Positions 29,283 to 40,976 of a DNA stretch of 64,000 nt are shown one piece after another; within the stretch, counting starts at the first letter, position 1, and each line of letters opens with the position of its first letter. This DNA is from Candidatus Izimoplasma sp. HR2 (GTDB lineage Bacteria > Bacillota_I > Bacilli_A > Izemoplasmatales > Izemoplasmataceae): contig JRFF01000009.1 of the NCBI GenBank assembly GCA_000753575.1, positions 60,777 to 124,776 of the forward strand, written 5' to 3'. The translations under genes and the position numbers were made by a program. The notes under the pieces were generated by a model. It had not been told where the DNA came from, did no database searches, and saw only the letters and a program-made list of their open reading frames with translations.

Positions 29283-30698
29283 TTAAAACTTACCATCTTT
29301 GTTTGCTTCATCTAATTCACGGTAAACATGTGTTGGATATTTACCAGAGAAACAAGATACACACATTTTAGTACGATTACATGCTTTATGAATTCCATCA
29401 ATACTTATAAATTCTAAAGAATCAGCATGAATTATATCTCTAACTTCTTCTAATGAATGTCTTGCACAAATTAACTCATCAAATGTAGAAGTATCTACTC
29501 CATAAAAACAAGGATGAGTAATTTGTGGTGAAGCTATTCTCATATGAACTTCTGTAGCTCCTGCTGCTTTAATTAAATCAATTATTTTTTTTGATGTTGT
29601 GCCACGTACAATTGAATCATCTATTATTACTACTCTCTTACCTTTAACAATAGATGGAACAGGGGATAGTTTCATTTTGACACCCTTTTCCCTCATTGCT
29701 TGTGATGGCTGAATAAACGTTCTACCAATATATCTACTTTTAATTAATCCTAATTCAATTGGTATTCCTGATTCCTCAGAAAAACCGAGAGCTGCAGATG
29801 TGCTTGAATCAGGAACCCAAATAACAATATCAGCATCTACTGGAGATTCTTTAGCAAGTATTCTACCTGCTTCTTTTCTAGATTTATGAACATTCATTCC
29901 CTCAATATCTGAATCTGGGCGCGAAAAATAAATATATTCCATCGCGCACATATTATTATAAGTTTTTTTTGCATAAAAATCTGAAGTCATATTCCCTTTA
30001 TTATCAATAATTAGTATTTCACCAGGTAAAATATCTCTAACAAATTTTGCCCCTACAGCTTCAAATGCACATGTCTCACTTGATACAACATATCCCCCAT
30101 TTAATTTTCCAAGAGATAATGGACGAAGAGAGTTTTTATCACGCATTACATATAACTTATCCTCTGTTAAAGCTAAAAAAGCAAAAGCCCCTTCTAATCT
30201 ATTCAAAGCTTGTTTTATTGCTTCAACTCTATTTGTTTGATTATCTTTCTTAATTAAATGTGCAAAAATTTCAGTGTCTGAAGTTGACTGAAATATTGAT
30301 CCATGTATTTCTAGAAACCTTCTTAATTCTCGTGAATTAACAATGTTTCCGTTATGACATAATCCAAAATTACCAGTGTGATGTCTAAAGAGAAATGGTT
30401 GTACATTCTCTATTCCTCCTCCACCAGACGTTGAGTAACGAATATGCCCAATTGCACTATCTCCTTCTAAACTAGCTAGTACTTTTTCATTGAACACATT
30501 ATTAACTAATCCAAGACCTTTTACTTGCTTTAAGGTTTTATTATCCGAAGTAATTATTCCACAACCTTCTTGCCCTCTATGTTGTAAGGCATGAAGACCA
30601 TAGTACATTACTTCACTAGCATTTTTTACATTAATAACTCCAAATACTCCACATTCTTCATTAAATTTATCTTGATATAAAAAGTCTATTTCACCCAT
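29283..30698 (-). CDS. purF: Amidophosphoribosyltransferase
   Basis: Makes phosphoribosylamine from PRPP and glutamine, the committed purine step. The 471-residue protein carries a propeptide of about 15 residues before the nucleophile in ECGVFGV, so cleavage should expose an N-terminal Cys. It also has HIRYSTSGGG, the PRPP loop VVIIDDSIVRGTTSKK, and cysteines in NRTKMCVSCFSG that, with upstream ones, suggest the Fe-S cluster of the Bacillus-type enzyme. That cluster makes such enzymes oxygen-sensitive, consistent with anaerobic life. Confidence 0.97.
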   Translation of the reverse strand: MGEIDFLYQDKFNEECGVFGVINVKNASEVMYYGLHALQHRGQEGCGIITSDNKTLKQVKGLGLVNNVFNEKVLASLEGDSAIGHIRYSTSGGGGIENVQPFLFRHHTGNFGLCHNGNIVNSRELRRFLEIHGSIFQSTSDTEIFAHLIKKDNQTNRVEAIKQALNRLEGAFAFLALTEDKLYVMRDKNSLRPLSLGKLNGGYVVSSETCAFEAVGAKFVRDILPGEILIIDNKGNMTSDFYAKKTYNNMCAMEYIYFSRPDSDIEGMNVHKSRKEAGRILAKESPVDADIVIWVPDSSTSAALGFSEESGIPIELGLIKSRYIGRTFIQPSQAMREKGVKMKLSPVPSIVKGKRVVIIDDSIVRGTTSKKIIDLIKAAGATEVHMRIASPQITHPCFYGVDTSTFDELICARHSLEEVRDIIHADSLEFISIDGIHKACNRTKMCVSCFSGKYPTHVYRELDEANKDGKF

Positions 30699-30712
30699 TA
30701 ATCATCATCCTT

Positions 30713-31417
30713 TTAATTAATTCTATTTAATATCTCAATATATGCTTCTTCAATATTTCCTAGATCTCTTCTAAAACGATCTTTATCTAATTTCTCTAGC
30801 GTATTAGAATCCCAAAGTCTACATGTATCAGGTGATATTTCATCTGCTAATAATATTTCACCTTTATGATTTTTTCCAAATTCTAATTTAAAGTCAACTA
30901 AAATAATGTTCTCTTCTTTAAACAACTTAGATAATATCTTATTTATCTTAGAAGTTATTTTATACATTTCTTCAAGTTCTTCATAAGTACAAATGCCTAA
31001 TGCTACTGCATGATGATCATTAATTAAAGGATCACCTAAATCATCATCCTTAAGACATATTTCAAAGATAGTGTTTGATGGCTTTGTTCCTTCTTTGATT
31101 CTTAATCTTTTTGCCATTGAGCCTGCGATAAGATTTCTTACAATAAATTCTAACTTAATAATTTCTACTTTCTGACATAGTTGTGTTCTATCATCAATTG
31201 TCTTTACATAATGATTTTTAATTCCTAGCTTACCTAATTTTTCAAAAAGCACTTGAGTAATTTGATTATTAATAATTCCTTTATTCCTTATTTGAGCTCT
31301 TTTTACTCCATTAAAGGCAGTAGCTTGATCTTTATAGTGAATATACACTAAGTTTTCATCTTCAGTTTTATAAACTTTCTTTGCTTTACCCTCATATAAT
31401 AAGTCTGATTCTTTCAT
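30713..31417 (-). CDS. purC: SAICAR synthetase
   Basis: Condenses CAIR with aspartate. The 234-residue protein begins with [18 protein letters not shown], and has [38 protein letters not shown] and SPDTCRLWD, all family hallmarks. It lies between purL and purF in the pur operon. The next enzyme in the pathway, adenylosuccinate lyase (purB), is not in this operon or elsewhere in the window. Confidence 0.97.
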   Translation of the reverse strand: MKESDLLYEGKAKKVYKTEDENLVYIHYKDQATAFNGVKRAQIRNKGIINNQITQVLFEKLGKLGIKNHYVKTIDDRTQLCQKVEIIKLEFIVRNLIAGSMAKRLRIKEGTKPSNTIFEICLKDDDLGDPLINDHHAVALGICTYEELEEMYKITSKINKILSKLFKEENIILVDFKLEFGKNHKGEILLADEISPDTCRLWDSNTLEKLDKDRFRRDLGNIEEAYIEILNRIN

Positions 31418-31426
31418 TGTTTTCTC

Positions 31427-34400
31427 CTATCTTTTAAAATATTTTACTGCATTTTCAAATATATTTTGTTCCTTATTGCCAAATATGTTTTTATAAAGTC
31501 CCTCTTGATATCGTTCTGAATGTCCCATTTTTCCAAGAATTAATCCGTCTTTTGAGATTATTCCTTCAATAGCATAAGACGATCCATTTGGATTGAATAA
31601 TGGTTTGTATGTAGGATTTTTTTTATCATCTACATATTGAAAAGCAATTTGATTATTTTTTGTTAGTTCATGATATTCATTTTCATCTACTATAAATTTT
31701 CCTTCTCCATGTGATACAGGAATTGCATGTATATCATCCATTTTGAAAGGTGTTAGCCAAGGTGATTTAAGACTTGAGACTTTTGTATTAACAAATTTTG
31801 AAATATGTCTATTAATAGAATTCTTAAAAAGTGTAGGATCGTTAATTTCTGGTTCTTTAATTTTTCCATAAGGTAATAATCCAGATTTAACTAATGCTTG
31901 AAATCCATTACAGATTCCTAAAATAAGATATTTCTTTTCTAAAAACTCTTTAATTGCTGTAGATACCTTTTCATTCCTAAGTACATTCGCAATAAATTTT
32001 CCACTACCATCAGGTTCATCTCCACTACTGAATCCTCCACTAAGCATAATGATATGTGAGTTCTCAATATGTTTTACCATTTCATCTATTGATTTGTTAA
32101 TATCCTCTTCAGTTTGATTATTAAAGACAAAAGGAATTACCTTAGCCCCTGATTCTAAGAAGGCAGTAGATGTATCATATTCACAATTTGTCCCAGGAAA
32201 TATCGGAACAAACACTTTTACTTCATCAATTTTAAATTTCGGAGAAATGTATTCTTCTTTATAGATTAATTCACTTGGTATCAATCTAACATCTTCATGA
32301 ACTACCGGATATATTTCTTTATATCTAACTTGATTGAATGTTAAACACTCATCAATTGTTATTATTGTATTATTAATAGAGATAAGCTGACTATCTGTTG
32401 TTTCTCCTAAATACACTGCATTTGGATATTTTAGTAAATTATTTGATTCCACTAAAATACTTCCGTAGTTATATGCATCAAGTGCTAAAGAAGTTTCTAT
32501 ACTTACACCGATTTTATTTCCGAAAGAAGATTTAATTATAGCTTCAATCAGTCCTCCATGTTCAAGTGCATAAGCACTAATTATTGATTTATTAATAATA
32601 GATTTATTGATAAATTCATAATTTTCTTTTAGTTCATTAAAGTTATATAATTTATTCTTATTCAATTTTTGATTTATCAAATATAAATAGTTTCCAGATT
32701 GTTTGAATTCTGGGGAAATGATATTCTTAATATTTTCTGTAGTAACGGCAAAAGAAACAAGAGTTGGTGGTACAGATATATTATTATATGTTCCACTCAT
32801 CGAATCTTTTCCACCTATTGCAGCTAAATTGAATTCTTTTAAAGTATTCATTGCTCCTAATAATGCAGTAAAAGGTTTAGACCACTTGGAAGGAGTTTTA
32901 TTTAATTTCTCAAAATACTCTTGGAAAGTGAATTTTATATTTTTATAATTACCACCAGCTGCTACAATTTTAGAAATTGATTCAATAACTGCTTGGCTAG
33001 CTCCGTGATATGGACTCCACTCAGAGATAAAAGGATTAAATCCATAAGCCATCATACTAACAGTTGATGTTTTCTTACCTAACACAGGAATCTTATGAAC
33101 ACTAACTTGAGTTTTAGTTGATTGGTATTTCCCACCATAAGGCATTAAAACTGTTGTTCTACCAATTGTTGAATCAAACATTTCAACTAGTCCTTGTTGG
33201 CTAGCTACATTCTCATCTTTTAAAACATTCTCAATTTGTTCTAATAAATTAGTACTATCATATTTATTCTTAAAAAGATTTTTATTTGGTATTTTATTTA
33301 CTTTAATTGAGATATTTTGTCTAATTCCTGATGTATCAATAAACTCTCTTGAAATATTACAAATCTCTTTATTATTCCACTTCATAATTAATCTTTTTTC
33401 TTTAATAACTGTAGCAATTTGTACTGCCTCTAGATTTTCCTCTTTACAAAGATTAATGAATTTAGATTTATCCTCTTTAGATATTACAACAGCCATTCTC
33501 TCTTGCGATTCACTAATCGCAAGTTCAGTTCCATTTATTCCTCTATACTTAGTTGGAACTAATGACAAATCAATCACAAGTCCATCAGCAAGTTCTCCAA
33601 CAGCAACACTTACTCCTCCAGCACCAAAATCATTTGCTTTCTTAATTAATTTAGTTACTTTTGGATTTCTAAATAAACGTTGTATCTTTCTTTCTTCAAG
33701 TGCATTTCCTTTTTGCACTTCAGAACTAGCTGAATCAATTGAACTAGTAGTATGTATTTTTGATGAACCAGTTGCTCCACCTATTCCGTCTCTCCCAGTT
33801 TTTCCACCTAACATTACTATAATATCTCCTGGGGTTGGTTTCTTTCTAATAACATTACTAGCCTTCGCAGCACCTATAACTGCCCCTATTTCCATTCTTT
33901 TTGCAACATAACCTTTATGATACACTTCATTAACAAATGTTGTCGCAAGTCCTATTTGGTTCCCATAAGATGAATAACCATGTGCTGCAACCTTTGATAT
34001 TACTCTTTGAGGAAGTTTCCCCTTAATAGTATCTAATACATTTTTTGTAATATCTCCTGCACCTGTAATTCTCATTGCAGCATATACATAACTTCTTCCA
34101 CTAAGTGGATCTCTTATTGCTCCTCCAATACAAGTAGATGCTCCTCCAAAAGGTTCAATTTCTGTTGGATGATTATGAGTTTCATTTTTAAACATTAAAA
34201 GCCATTCCTCATCAACACCATCAACATCTACATTTATATATATACTTGCTGCATTAACTTCATCACTAATTTCTAAATCCTTTAAATTTCCTCGTTTATA
34301 TTCATACCTCGCATTAATTGTAGCTATATCCATTAATGTTATTGGTTTATCTTCTCTTTCTAAAAACTTTCTCATTTCTTTATACTTATTAAAACTATTC

Positions 34401-35131
34401 TTAATCTCCAAAGAACATTCGTCATCAAGAAATACAACATCCTTAATCTCTGTTTCAAAGGTTGTATGTCTACAGTGATCACTCCAATAAGTATCTAAAA
34501 CTTTTATTTCAGTTTCATAAGGATCTCTATTTTCTTCATTCTTAAAATAGCCTCTAATAAAGCATAAATCTTCCATTGATAATGCTAATCCCATTTCACT
34601 ATGAAGCTTAACTAGTTCTTTATTATTCATAGAAGTAAATCCTATAATTTGTCGAATATCTAAAGGAGATATCGCTTCTTCTGTTTTTAAAATAGTCAAG
34701 TCTTTTTCCCTTGAATCTACATCATTAATTAAATACTTCTTAATAGCACTTAATTTTTCCATACTAATTTCTTCATCAAAAGTTATTACTAATCCACTCT
34801 TAACAATTGGTGATTCTTTAGGATGAATAAGTTTAATACATTGCATTGCTGAATCAGCTCTTTGATCAAATTGCCCTGGTAAGTATTCAATCGCAATATA
34901 AGTTTTTTTCAAATCAATATCATAAGATAAAGTATCTTTATTTGGTTCATAAAAAATATAAGGGAGTGATTTTTCAATCACTCTTGTTTCTATATCAAAA
35001 ATATCATAACTTATGATATATCTTAAAGAATTTAATTGTACTTCAAAGTTCTGAATAAGTTCTGAAATAAGATGATTCTTCTCAATTTCAAAGCCTTTTT
35101 TTCTTTCAATAAAAATCCGTATTTTTTTCAT
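31427..35131 (-). CDS. purL: FGAM synthase, single-chain large type
   Basis: Converts FGAR and glutamine to FGAM. At 1234 residues this is the fused form: a PurS-like N-terminus, two PurM-like ATPase halves (FKNETHNHPTEIEPFGGAST near 320; GGKDSMSGTYN near 770) and a C-terminal class I glutaminase (from about 975) with the nucleophile in GICNGFQALVKSGLLP and the His-x-Glu in GHSERYQ. Bacillus splits the enzyme into PurS, PurL and PurQ; a single chain resembles the clade found in clostridia. No separate purS or purQ is present, which agrees. Confidence 0.96.
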   Translation of the reverse strand: MKKIRIFIERKKGFEIEKNHLISELIQNFEVQLNSLRYIISYDIFDIETRVIEKSLPYIFYEPNKDTLSYDIDLKKTYIAIEYLPGQFDQRADSAMQCIKLIHPKESPIVKSGLVITFDEEISMEKLSAIKKYLINDVDSREKDLTILKTEEAISPLDIRQIIGFTSMNNKELVKLHSEMGLALSMEDLCFIRGYFKNEENRDPYETEIKVLDTYWSDHCRHTTFETEIKDVVFLDDECSLEIKNSFNKYKEMRKFLEREDKPITLMDIATINARYEYKRGNLKDLEISDEVNAASIYINVDVDGVDEEWLLMFKNETHNHPTEIEPFGGASTCIGGAIRDPLSGRSYVYAAMRITGAGDITKNVLDTIKGKLPQRVISKVAAHGYSSYGNQIGLATTFVNEVYHKGYVAKRMEIGAVIGAAKASNVIRKKPTPGDIIVMLGGKTGRDGIGGATGSSKIHTTSSIDSASSEVQKGNALEERKIQRLFRNPKVTKLIKKANDFGAGGVSVAVGELADGLVIDLSLVPTKYRGINGTELAISESQERMAVVISKEDKSKFINLCKEENLEAVQIATVIKEKRLIMKWNNKEICNISREFIDTSGIRQNISIKVNKIPNKNLFKNKYDSTNLLEQIENVLKDENVASQQGLVEMFDSTIGRTTVLMPYGGKYQSTKTQVSVHKIPVLGKKTSTVSMMAYGFNPFISEWSPYHGASQAVIESISKIVAAGGNYKNIKFTFQEYFEKLNKTPSKWSKPFTALLGAMNTLKEFNLAAIGGKDSMSGTYNNISVPPTLVSFAVTTENIKNIISPEFKQSGNYLYLINQKLNKNKLYNFNELKENYEFINKSIINKSIISAYALEHGGLIEAIIKSSFGNKIGVSIETSLALDAYNYGSILVESNNLLKYPNAVYLGETTDSQLISINNTIITIDECLTFNQVRYKEIYPVVHEDVRLIPSELIYKEEYISPKFKIDEVKVFVPIFPGTNCEYDTSTAFLESGAKVIPFVFNNQTEEDINKSIDEMVKHIENSHIIMLSGGFSSGDEPDGSGKFIANVLRNEKVSTAIKEFLEKKYLILGICNGFQALVKSGLLPYGKIKEPEINDPTLFKNSINRHISKFVNTKVSSLKSPWLTPFKMDDIHAIPVSHGEGKFIVDENEYHELTKNNQIAFQYVDDKKNPTYKPLFNPNGSSYAIEGIISKDGLILGKMGHSERYQEGLYKNIFGNKEQNIFENAVKYFKR

Positions 35132-35133
35132 GT

Positions 35134-36192
35134 TTACTCCTTAATAATTTCTTCTAGAGTTTTATTGATTTCTTTCAATGTATTACCTAAAAAAGTAATA
35201 TGCCCCATTTTTCTATTGGTATTATAATCAGTTTTTCCATACATATGAATATAAACATCATTCAAATTCTCCGCATTAATAATATACGATATATTTTGTC
35301 CTAAAATATTCAACATACATGTATTTTTTATTAACTTAGGTTTATTAATTACTTGATTAGTAATTGCTAGTATATGATTGTAAAACTGTGATACATTACA
35401 ACCTTCAATGGTATAATGCCCTGAATTATGAGGTCTAGGTGCAAGCTCATTAAATAACACACTATCCCCTACTATAAAATACTCAATTGCCATTGTTCCA
35501 ACATAATCTAATTCCTTAACTATTCTTTCTGAGTATTCTTTCATTTTATTAAGAATATTAATTGGAAAATCATTAGTAATTAAAGACGTAAATAGAATAT
35601 TATTTTTGTGATTATTAATAGGTGCTGGGAAATACTCAATATTTCCCAAGGTATCTCTTGTTAAAATCATTGAAGTTTCATAGTTGTACTTCACAAATTC
35701 TTCTACAATATATTCTATAGACAAGTCAATATCTAACTTGTTAAATTCTTCCTTACTAGATATTACGTATTGTCCTTTCCCATCATATCCACCAGTAGTA
35801 GTCTTTATTACACAAGGATAAAATTGAATATCGTTATTCACTAACTTATGATATTTAACAGTTTTAACTTCTAGTCTATTAGCCATATTCTTTTCTAACA
35901 AACGGTTCCTTGATATTTCTAATGCCTTAGTACCTTGAGGAATTTTATCTATATATTTAGATATTAAATTCAAATCTACGTTTTCAAATTCATATGTTAG
36001 TACATCTGATGATTTGTATAACAAATCCATTTGAGTTTCATCATTATAGTTAGCAGCAATGTGCGTATCAGATATACTCGCAATTGAACACTTTGGATTT
36101 GGATCTAAAGATATTACTTTGTGATTTAAATCTTTAGCAGCTTCTGCCATCATTAAGCCAAGCTGTCCTCCACCAATTATTCCAATATTCAT
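35134..36192 (-). CDS. purK: N5-carboxyaminoimidazole ribonucleotide synthase
   Basis: ATP-grasp enzyme making N5-CAIR from AIR and bicarbonate. The 352-residue protein starts IGIIGGGQLGLMMAEAAKDL, contains KTTTGGYDGKGQYVI and EEFVKYNYETSMIL, and ends its ATP-grasp domain with FNELAPRPHNSGHYT. It overlaps purE by one base. Together they form the two-step bacterial AIR carboxylation route. Confidence 0.96.
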   Translation of the reverse strand: MNIGIIGGGQLGLMMAEAAKDLNHKVISLDPNPKCSIASISDTHIAANYNDETQMDLLYKSSDVLTYEFENVDLNLISKYIDKIPQGTKALEISRNRLLEKNMANRLEVKTVKYHKLVNNDIQFYPCVIKTTTGGYDGKGQYVISSKEEFNKLDIDLSIEYIVEEFVKYNYETSMILTRDTLGNIEYFPAPINNHKNNILFTSLITNDFPINILNKMKEYSERIVKELDYVGTMAIEYFIVGDSVLFNELAPRPHNSGHYTIEGCNVSQFYNHILAITNQVINKPKLIKNTCMLNILGQNISYIINAENLNDVYIHMYGKTDYNTNRKMGHITFLGNTLKEINKTLEEIIKE

Positions 36193-36671
36193 TAAAGATC
36201 TAACTCCTTATTTTTTAAGATGTTTTCTGTTTGATTCTTACGATAACTTTGGTATTTTTTATCGATTACTTCACTAGATATCGCTAATATTGAAACTGCG
36301 AATAAAGCAGCATTCTTTGCTCCATCAATAGCCATTGAAGCTACAGGTACTCCTGAAGGCATCTGAACAATTGAAAGAAGAGAATCAATTCCATTTAATT
36401 TTGAAGATTTTATTGGAACACCAATAACTGGCAAAGTAGTAAGAGACGCTACCATTCCAGGAAGATGTGCAGCTCCACCTGCACCAGCAATAATCAGACT
36501 ATATCCTTCACTTTTTGCTTCCTTTGCAAAATCAAATAATCTACCTGGTGTTCGATGTGCACTTACAACTTCTTTTGTGTATTCTACTCCAAATAGTTCT
36601 AAGGTAATACATACTTCTTTCATTACTTTCCAATCACTTTTTGAACCCATAATTATTCCAATTTTTTCCAT
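36192..36671 (-). CDS. purE: N5-CAIR mutase, PurE catalytic subunit
   Basis: Moves the carboxyl group from N5-CAIR to CAIR. The 159-residue protein has the class I signature [13 protein letters not shown] at the N-terminus, [13 protein letters not shown], and [15 protein letters not shown]. First gene of the pur operon; AGGAGG lies 10 nt before the ATG, immediately after a riboswitch-linked terminator (36694-36726), so its expression should fall when guanine is available. Confidence 0.97.
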   Translation of the reverse strand: MEKIGIIMGSKSDWKVMKEVCITLELFGVEYTKEVVSAHRTPGRLFDFAKEAKSEGYSLIIAGAGGAAHLPGMVASLTTLPVIGVPIKSSKLNGIDSLLSIVQMPSGVPVASMAIDGAKNAALFAVSILAISSEVIDKKYQSYRKNQTENILKNKELDL

Positions 36672-36693
36672 TTTTATCCTCCTATTTTAAATA

Positions 36694-36726
36694 TAAAAAT
36701 GAGGTTTTCATAAAGAAAAACCTCAT
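36694..36726 (-). terminator. Terminator of the purE guanine riboswitch
   Basis: Minus-strand stem ATGAGGTTTT / AAAACCTCAT (36699-36708 with 36717-36726) followed by five Ts, about 23 nt before purE. It lies downstream of the aptamer and would form when ligand is bound. Confidence 0.88.
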
Positions 36727-36748
36727 TATAGTTTATAATGAATTTTCT

Positions 36749-36815
36749 TTACGTAGTCCTAAGTTTACGGCCTAGGGTAGAGACTCGCTTTCCATATTAA
36801 AGCTATTATACGTAA
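36749..36815 (-). promoter_or_regulatory. Guanine riboswitch aptamer before purE
   Basis: Read on the minus strand, P1 is TTACGTA / TACGTAA, P2 is GCTTT / AAAGC and P3 is CCTAGG / CTTAGG. The conserved core segments are ATATGG in loop 2, TCTCTACC in J2/3 and CCGTAAA in loop 3. The specificity base sits in GACTAC: C at the position equivalent to C74 indicates guanine or hypoxanthine rather than adenine. The aptamer begins only about 5 nt after the guaB stop codon. Confidence 0.93.
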
Positions 36816-36819
36816 TATA

Positions 36820-38301
<1,482 letters not shown>

Positions 38302-38313
38302 CTATTTTCCAAT

Positions 38314-38355
38314 AAAAAATGGGTTCTTTTGCATACGCAAAGGAACCCATTTTTA
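38314..38355 (-). terminator. Terminator of the guaB guanine riboswitch
   Basis: Minus-strand stem AATGGGTTC / GAACCCATT (38318-38326 with 38343-38351) extended by TTTGC / GCAAA around a GTAT loop, followed by six Ts, about 25 nt before the guaB start codon. Confidence 0.88.
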
Positions 38356-38372
38356 TTAAATGGAATTTCTTC

Positions 38373-38435
38373 ACGTAGTCCTAAGTTTACGGCCTAGGGT
38401 AGAGACTCGCTTTCCATATCAAAGCAGTTATACGT
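38373..38435 (-). promoter_or_regulatory. Guanine riboswitch aptamer before guaB
   Basis: Almost the same sequence as the purE aptamer: three differences within the roughly 60-nt core, plus changes in the outermost P1 bases. It contains the same TCTCTACC, CCGTAAA and GACTAC segments, so it is also predicted to bind guanine. P1 is ACGTA / TACGT. Confidence 0.93.
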
Positions 38436-38446
38436 TTTATAATTTT

Positions 38447-38475
38447 ATTTTATCACACTAGTATTTTAAACACAA
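38447..38475 (-). promoter_or_regulatory. Promoter of guaB
   Basis: On the minus strand, TTGTGT and TAAAAT are separated by 17 nt, just upstream of the aptamer. No comparable promoter fits between guaB and the second aptamer. Confidence 0.7.
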
Positions 38476-38513
38476 TACAATGAAAGCGTTCTTATTCAGT
38501 TTTTTTACTAAAT

Positions 38514-38550
38514 AAAAGGTAATGAGATTAATATATTCTCATTACCTTTT
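38514..38550 (-). terminator. Terminator of the suf/aldo-keto reductase operon
   Basis: A perfect 14-bp stem (38514-38527 with 38537-38550) overlapping the reductase stop codon. Confidence 0.88.
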
Positions 38551-39541
38551 ATTTTAATATTTTATCAATTTGATTTAGTTCTTCATCATTAAATTCTAAG
38601 TTGTTTAAACTAGCTAAATTAGTCTCTATCTGACTTAATCTACTAACCCCTAACAATACAGAACTAACTGCTTTTTGATTATATGCCCAAGCAATTGCCA
38701 TTTGTGCTAAAGTCTGATTTCTCATTGAAGCTATCTTCTTTAACTCAATTAATTTAGTTCTAAGTTCAGGAGTAACTTGACCTTTATTTAAGAAAATTAC
38801 ATCAGGGTTTCCTGCTCTTGAATCTAAAGGCACTTCTTTAATATATTTCTCAGTTAATAACCCTTGAGATAATACACTAAAAGGAATCATTCCTACCCCT
38901 TCATCAATTAACATTTGATCTAATCCAGTTTCATCAACCCATGTATTTAACATTGATAATTTAGGTTGATGGATAAGTAATTCAACACCGTATTCTCTTA
39001 ACAATTTAATAGCTTCTAAAGCTATCTCTTTTGGATAATTAGACAATCCAATATATAATGCTTTACCTTGACTTACAATATCAGCTAAAGCCTTCATTGT
39101 TTCAGTTAATGGTGTATCGTAATCAGGTCTATGATGATAAAAGATATCAACATATTTTAATCCTAATCTTTTAAGAGACTGATCAAGTGAAGCCATAATA
39201 TATTTTCTACTACCATAGTCTCCATAAGGACCATCCCACATTGTATACCCAGCCTTAGTTGAAATAATAAGTTCATCTCGGTAAGGTGCTAATTCATTAT
39301 TTAGTATCTTACCTAAATTACTTTCAGCACTTCCAAAAGGACGACCATAGTTATTAGCTAAGTCAAAATGAGTAATTCCGTTATCAAAAGCTTTTAATAC
39401 TATTTCTTTTACTTCTTCATATGGTTTCTCATTTCCAAAGTTTTGCCATAACCCTAAAGATAACTGTGGTAACTTTAATCCACTATTGCCAACTCTATTA
39501 TAAATCATTTTTTGATATCTATTTTCAGCTGCTTTATACAT
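38549..39541 (-). CDS. Aldo/keto reductase, YghZ-like
   Basis: NADPH-dependent carbonyl reductase. The 330-residue barrel has HFDLANNYGRPFGSAESNLG carrying the catalytic Asp and Tyr, the Lys in ISTKAGYTMWDGPYGD, and YHHRPDYDTPLTETM. Closest recognisable relatives are E. coli YghZ (glyceraldehyde 3-phosphate or methylglyoxal reductase) and Kv-beta-like proteins; the true substrate is unknown. It lies 17 nt after sufB and shares the suf operon's terminator, so it is probably co-transcribed with the Fe-S genes, an uncommon neighbour. Confidence 0.92.
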   Translation of the reverse strand: MYKAAENRYQKMIYNRVGNSGLKLPQLSLGLWQNFGNEKPYEEVKEIVLKAFDNGITHFDLANNYGRPFGSAESNLGKILNNELAPYRDELIISTKAGYTMWDGPYGDYGSRKYIMASLDQSLKRLGLKYVDIFYHHRPDYDTPLTETMKALADIVSQGKALYIGLSNYPKEIALEAIKLLREYGVELLIHQPKLSMLNTWVDETGLDQMLIDEGVGMIPFSVLSQGLLTEKYIKEVPLDSRAGNPDVIFLNKGQVTPELRTKLIELKKIASMRNQTLAQMAIAWAYNQKAVSSVLLGVSRLSQIETNLASLNNLEFNDEELNQIDKILK

Positions 39542-39558
39542 AAATTCACCTCAATATA

Positions 39559-40971
39559 TTACCCTATAGAACCTTCCATTTCTAACTTAATAAGCTGATT
39601 TAATTCTACAGCATATTCCATAGGTAATTCCTTTGCGAATGGTTCAATGAATCCCATAATAATCATTTCAGTTGCTTGTTCTTTAGTAAGTCCTCTACTT
39701 TGTAAGTAGAATAATTGTTCCTCACTTACTTTTGAAACAGTTGCTTCATGTTGAACTTGAGCTTGATTATTTGAAACTATATTATAAGGTAATGTATCTG
39801 ATGTACTAATATCATCTAAAATGATTGTGTCACATTCAACATTACTTTTTGCACCTATTGCATTTTTACCGTGTTTAATCATTCCTCGGTAATTAACTTT
39901 ACCACCTTTAGCACTCATTGATTTACTAATGATTTTAGAAGTTGTGTCTTTACCAATATGAATCATTTTAGCTCCAGTATCTTGATACATTCCTTCACCA
40001 GCAAAGGCGATTGAAATTGTAGTACCTTTAGCTCTATCACCTTTTAAGATACATGCAGGATATTTCATATTGATTTTACTACCAATATTTCCATCAATCC
40101 ATTCCATGTGTCCATCTTCTTCAACTAATGCTCTTTTTGTAACTAAGTTAATAATATTATTAGCCCAGTTTTGAACAGTTGAATATCGACAGTGTCCACC
40201 TTTTTTAACAAATATTTCTACAATAGCTACATGCAAACTTGCTTTAGTATAAATAGGCGCAGTACATCCTTCTACGTAATTAACAAATGCACCTTCATCA
40301 ACGATGATTATTGTTCTTTCAAACTGTCCCATTTGTTCACTATTTATTCTAAAATATGATTGAAGTGGTTTTTCTACTCTAACTCCAGGCGGTACATATA
40401 TAAATGAACCTCCACTCCATACAGCGCTATTTAACGCTGCGTATTTATTATCTGTATAAGGTACTACCTTACTAAAATACTCTTTTAATAATTCAGGATA
40501 TAGTCTTAAGGCTGTATCTGTATCACAGAATATTACACCTTGATCTTCTAATTCTTTTAATGTTGAATGATATACTACTTCACTATCAAACTGAGTTGAA
40601 ACTCCAGCTAAAAACTTTTGTTCAGCTTCAGGTATTCCTAATTTCTCAAACGTATCTTTAATTTCCTCAGGAACATCATCCCAACTCGCTTCAGCACGTT
40701 CTGAAGGTTTAACATAATATGTTATTTCATCAAATTTAATTTCTGATAAATCAGGTCCCCAAGTAGGATTCTTAACTGACTCAAATCTATGATAACTTTT
40801 AACTCTAAAATCAGTCATCCACTTTGGCTCACCTTTAATTTTTGATATCTCTCTTACTATATCTTCATTTATCCCTTTACCCGTATCTAAAACACTTTTA
40901 GTCTCTGTTTTAAATCCGAACTTATAATCACCAATTATGTCTTTTATTTCATTTTTTGTTTTGTCACTCAT
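39559..40971 (-). CDS. sufB: Fe-S cluster scaffold subunit SufB
   Basis: Core scaffold of the SUF iron-sulfur assembly complex with SufC and SufD. The 470-residue protein has the N-terminal [14 protein letters not shown] and a beta-helix core with [21 protein letters not shown], carrying the conserved Cys, and [19 protein letters not shown] near the C-terminus. The ATG follows the GAGTGATACTT region; a GTG three codons earlier falls inside it. It overlaps the region of the sufU stop. Last suf gene in sufCDSUB. Confidence 0.97.
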   Translation of the reverse strand: MSDKTKNEIKDIIGDYKFGFKTETKSVLDTGKGINEDIVREISKIKGEPKWMTDFRVKSYHRFESVKNPTWGPDLSEIKFDEITYYVKPSERAEASWDDVPEEIKDTFEKLGIPEAEQKFLAGVSTQFDSEVVYHSTLKELEDQGVIFCDTDTALRLYPELLKEYFSKVVPYTDNKYAALNSAVWSGGSFIYVPPGVRVEKPLQSYFRINSEQMGQFERTIIIVDEGAFVNYVEGCTAPIYTKASLHVAIVEIFVKKGGHCRYSTVQNWANNIINLVTKRALVEEDGHMEWIDGNIGSKINMKYPACILKGDRAKGTTISIAFAGEGMYQDTGAKMIHIGKDTTSKIISKSMSAKGGKVNYRGMIKHGKNAIGAKSNVECDTIILDDISTSDTLPYNIVSNNQAQVQHEATVSKVSEEQLFYLQSRGLTKEQATEMIIMGFIEPFAKELPMEYAVELNQLIKLEMEGSIG

Positions 40972-40976
40972 AAGTA

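Noticed and set aside
33456..33911. A 151-codon plus-strand open frame.
   Set aside because: It lies wholly antisense to purL, whose frame is continuous and full of conserved motifs; the reverse frame has no ribosome site or recognisable sequence.
38481..38494. TGAAAGCGTTCTTA upstream of guaB as a fourth cre site.
   Set aside because: Only 12 of 14 positions match and guaB already has riboswitch control; too weak to list as a site.
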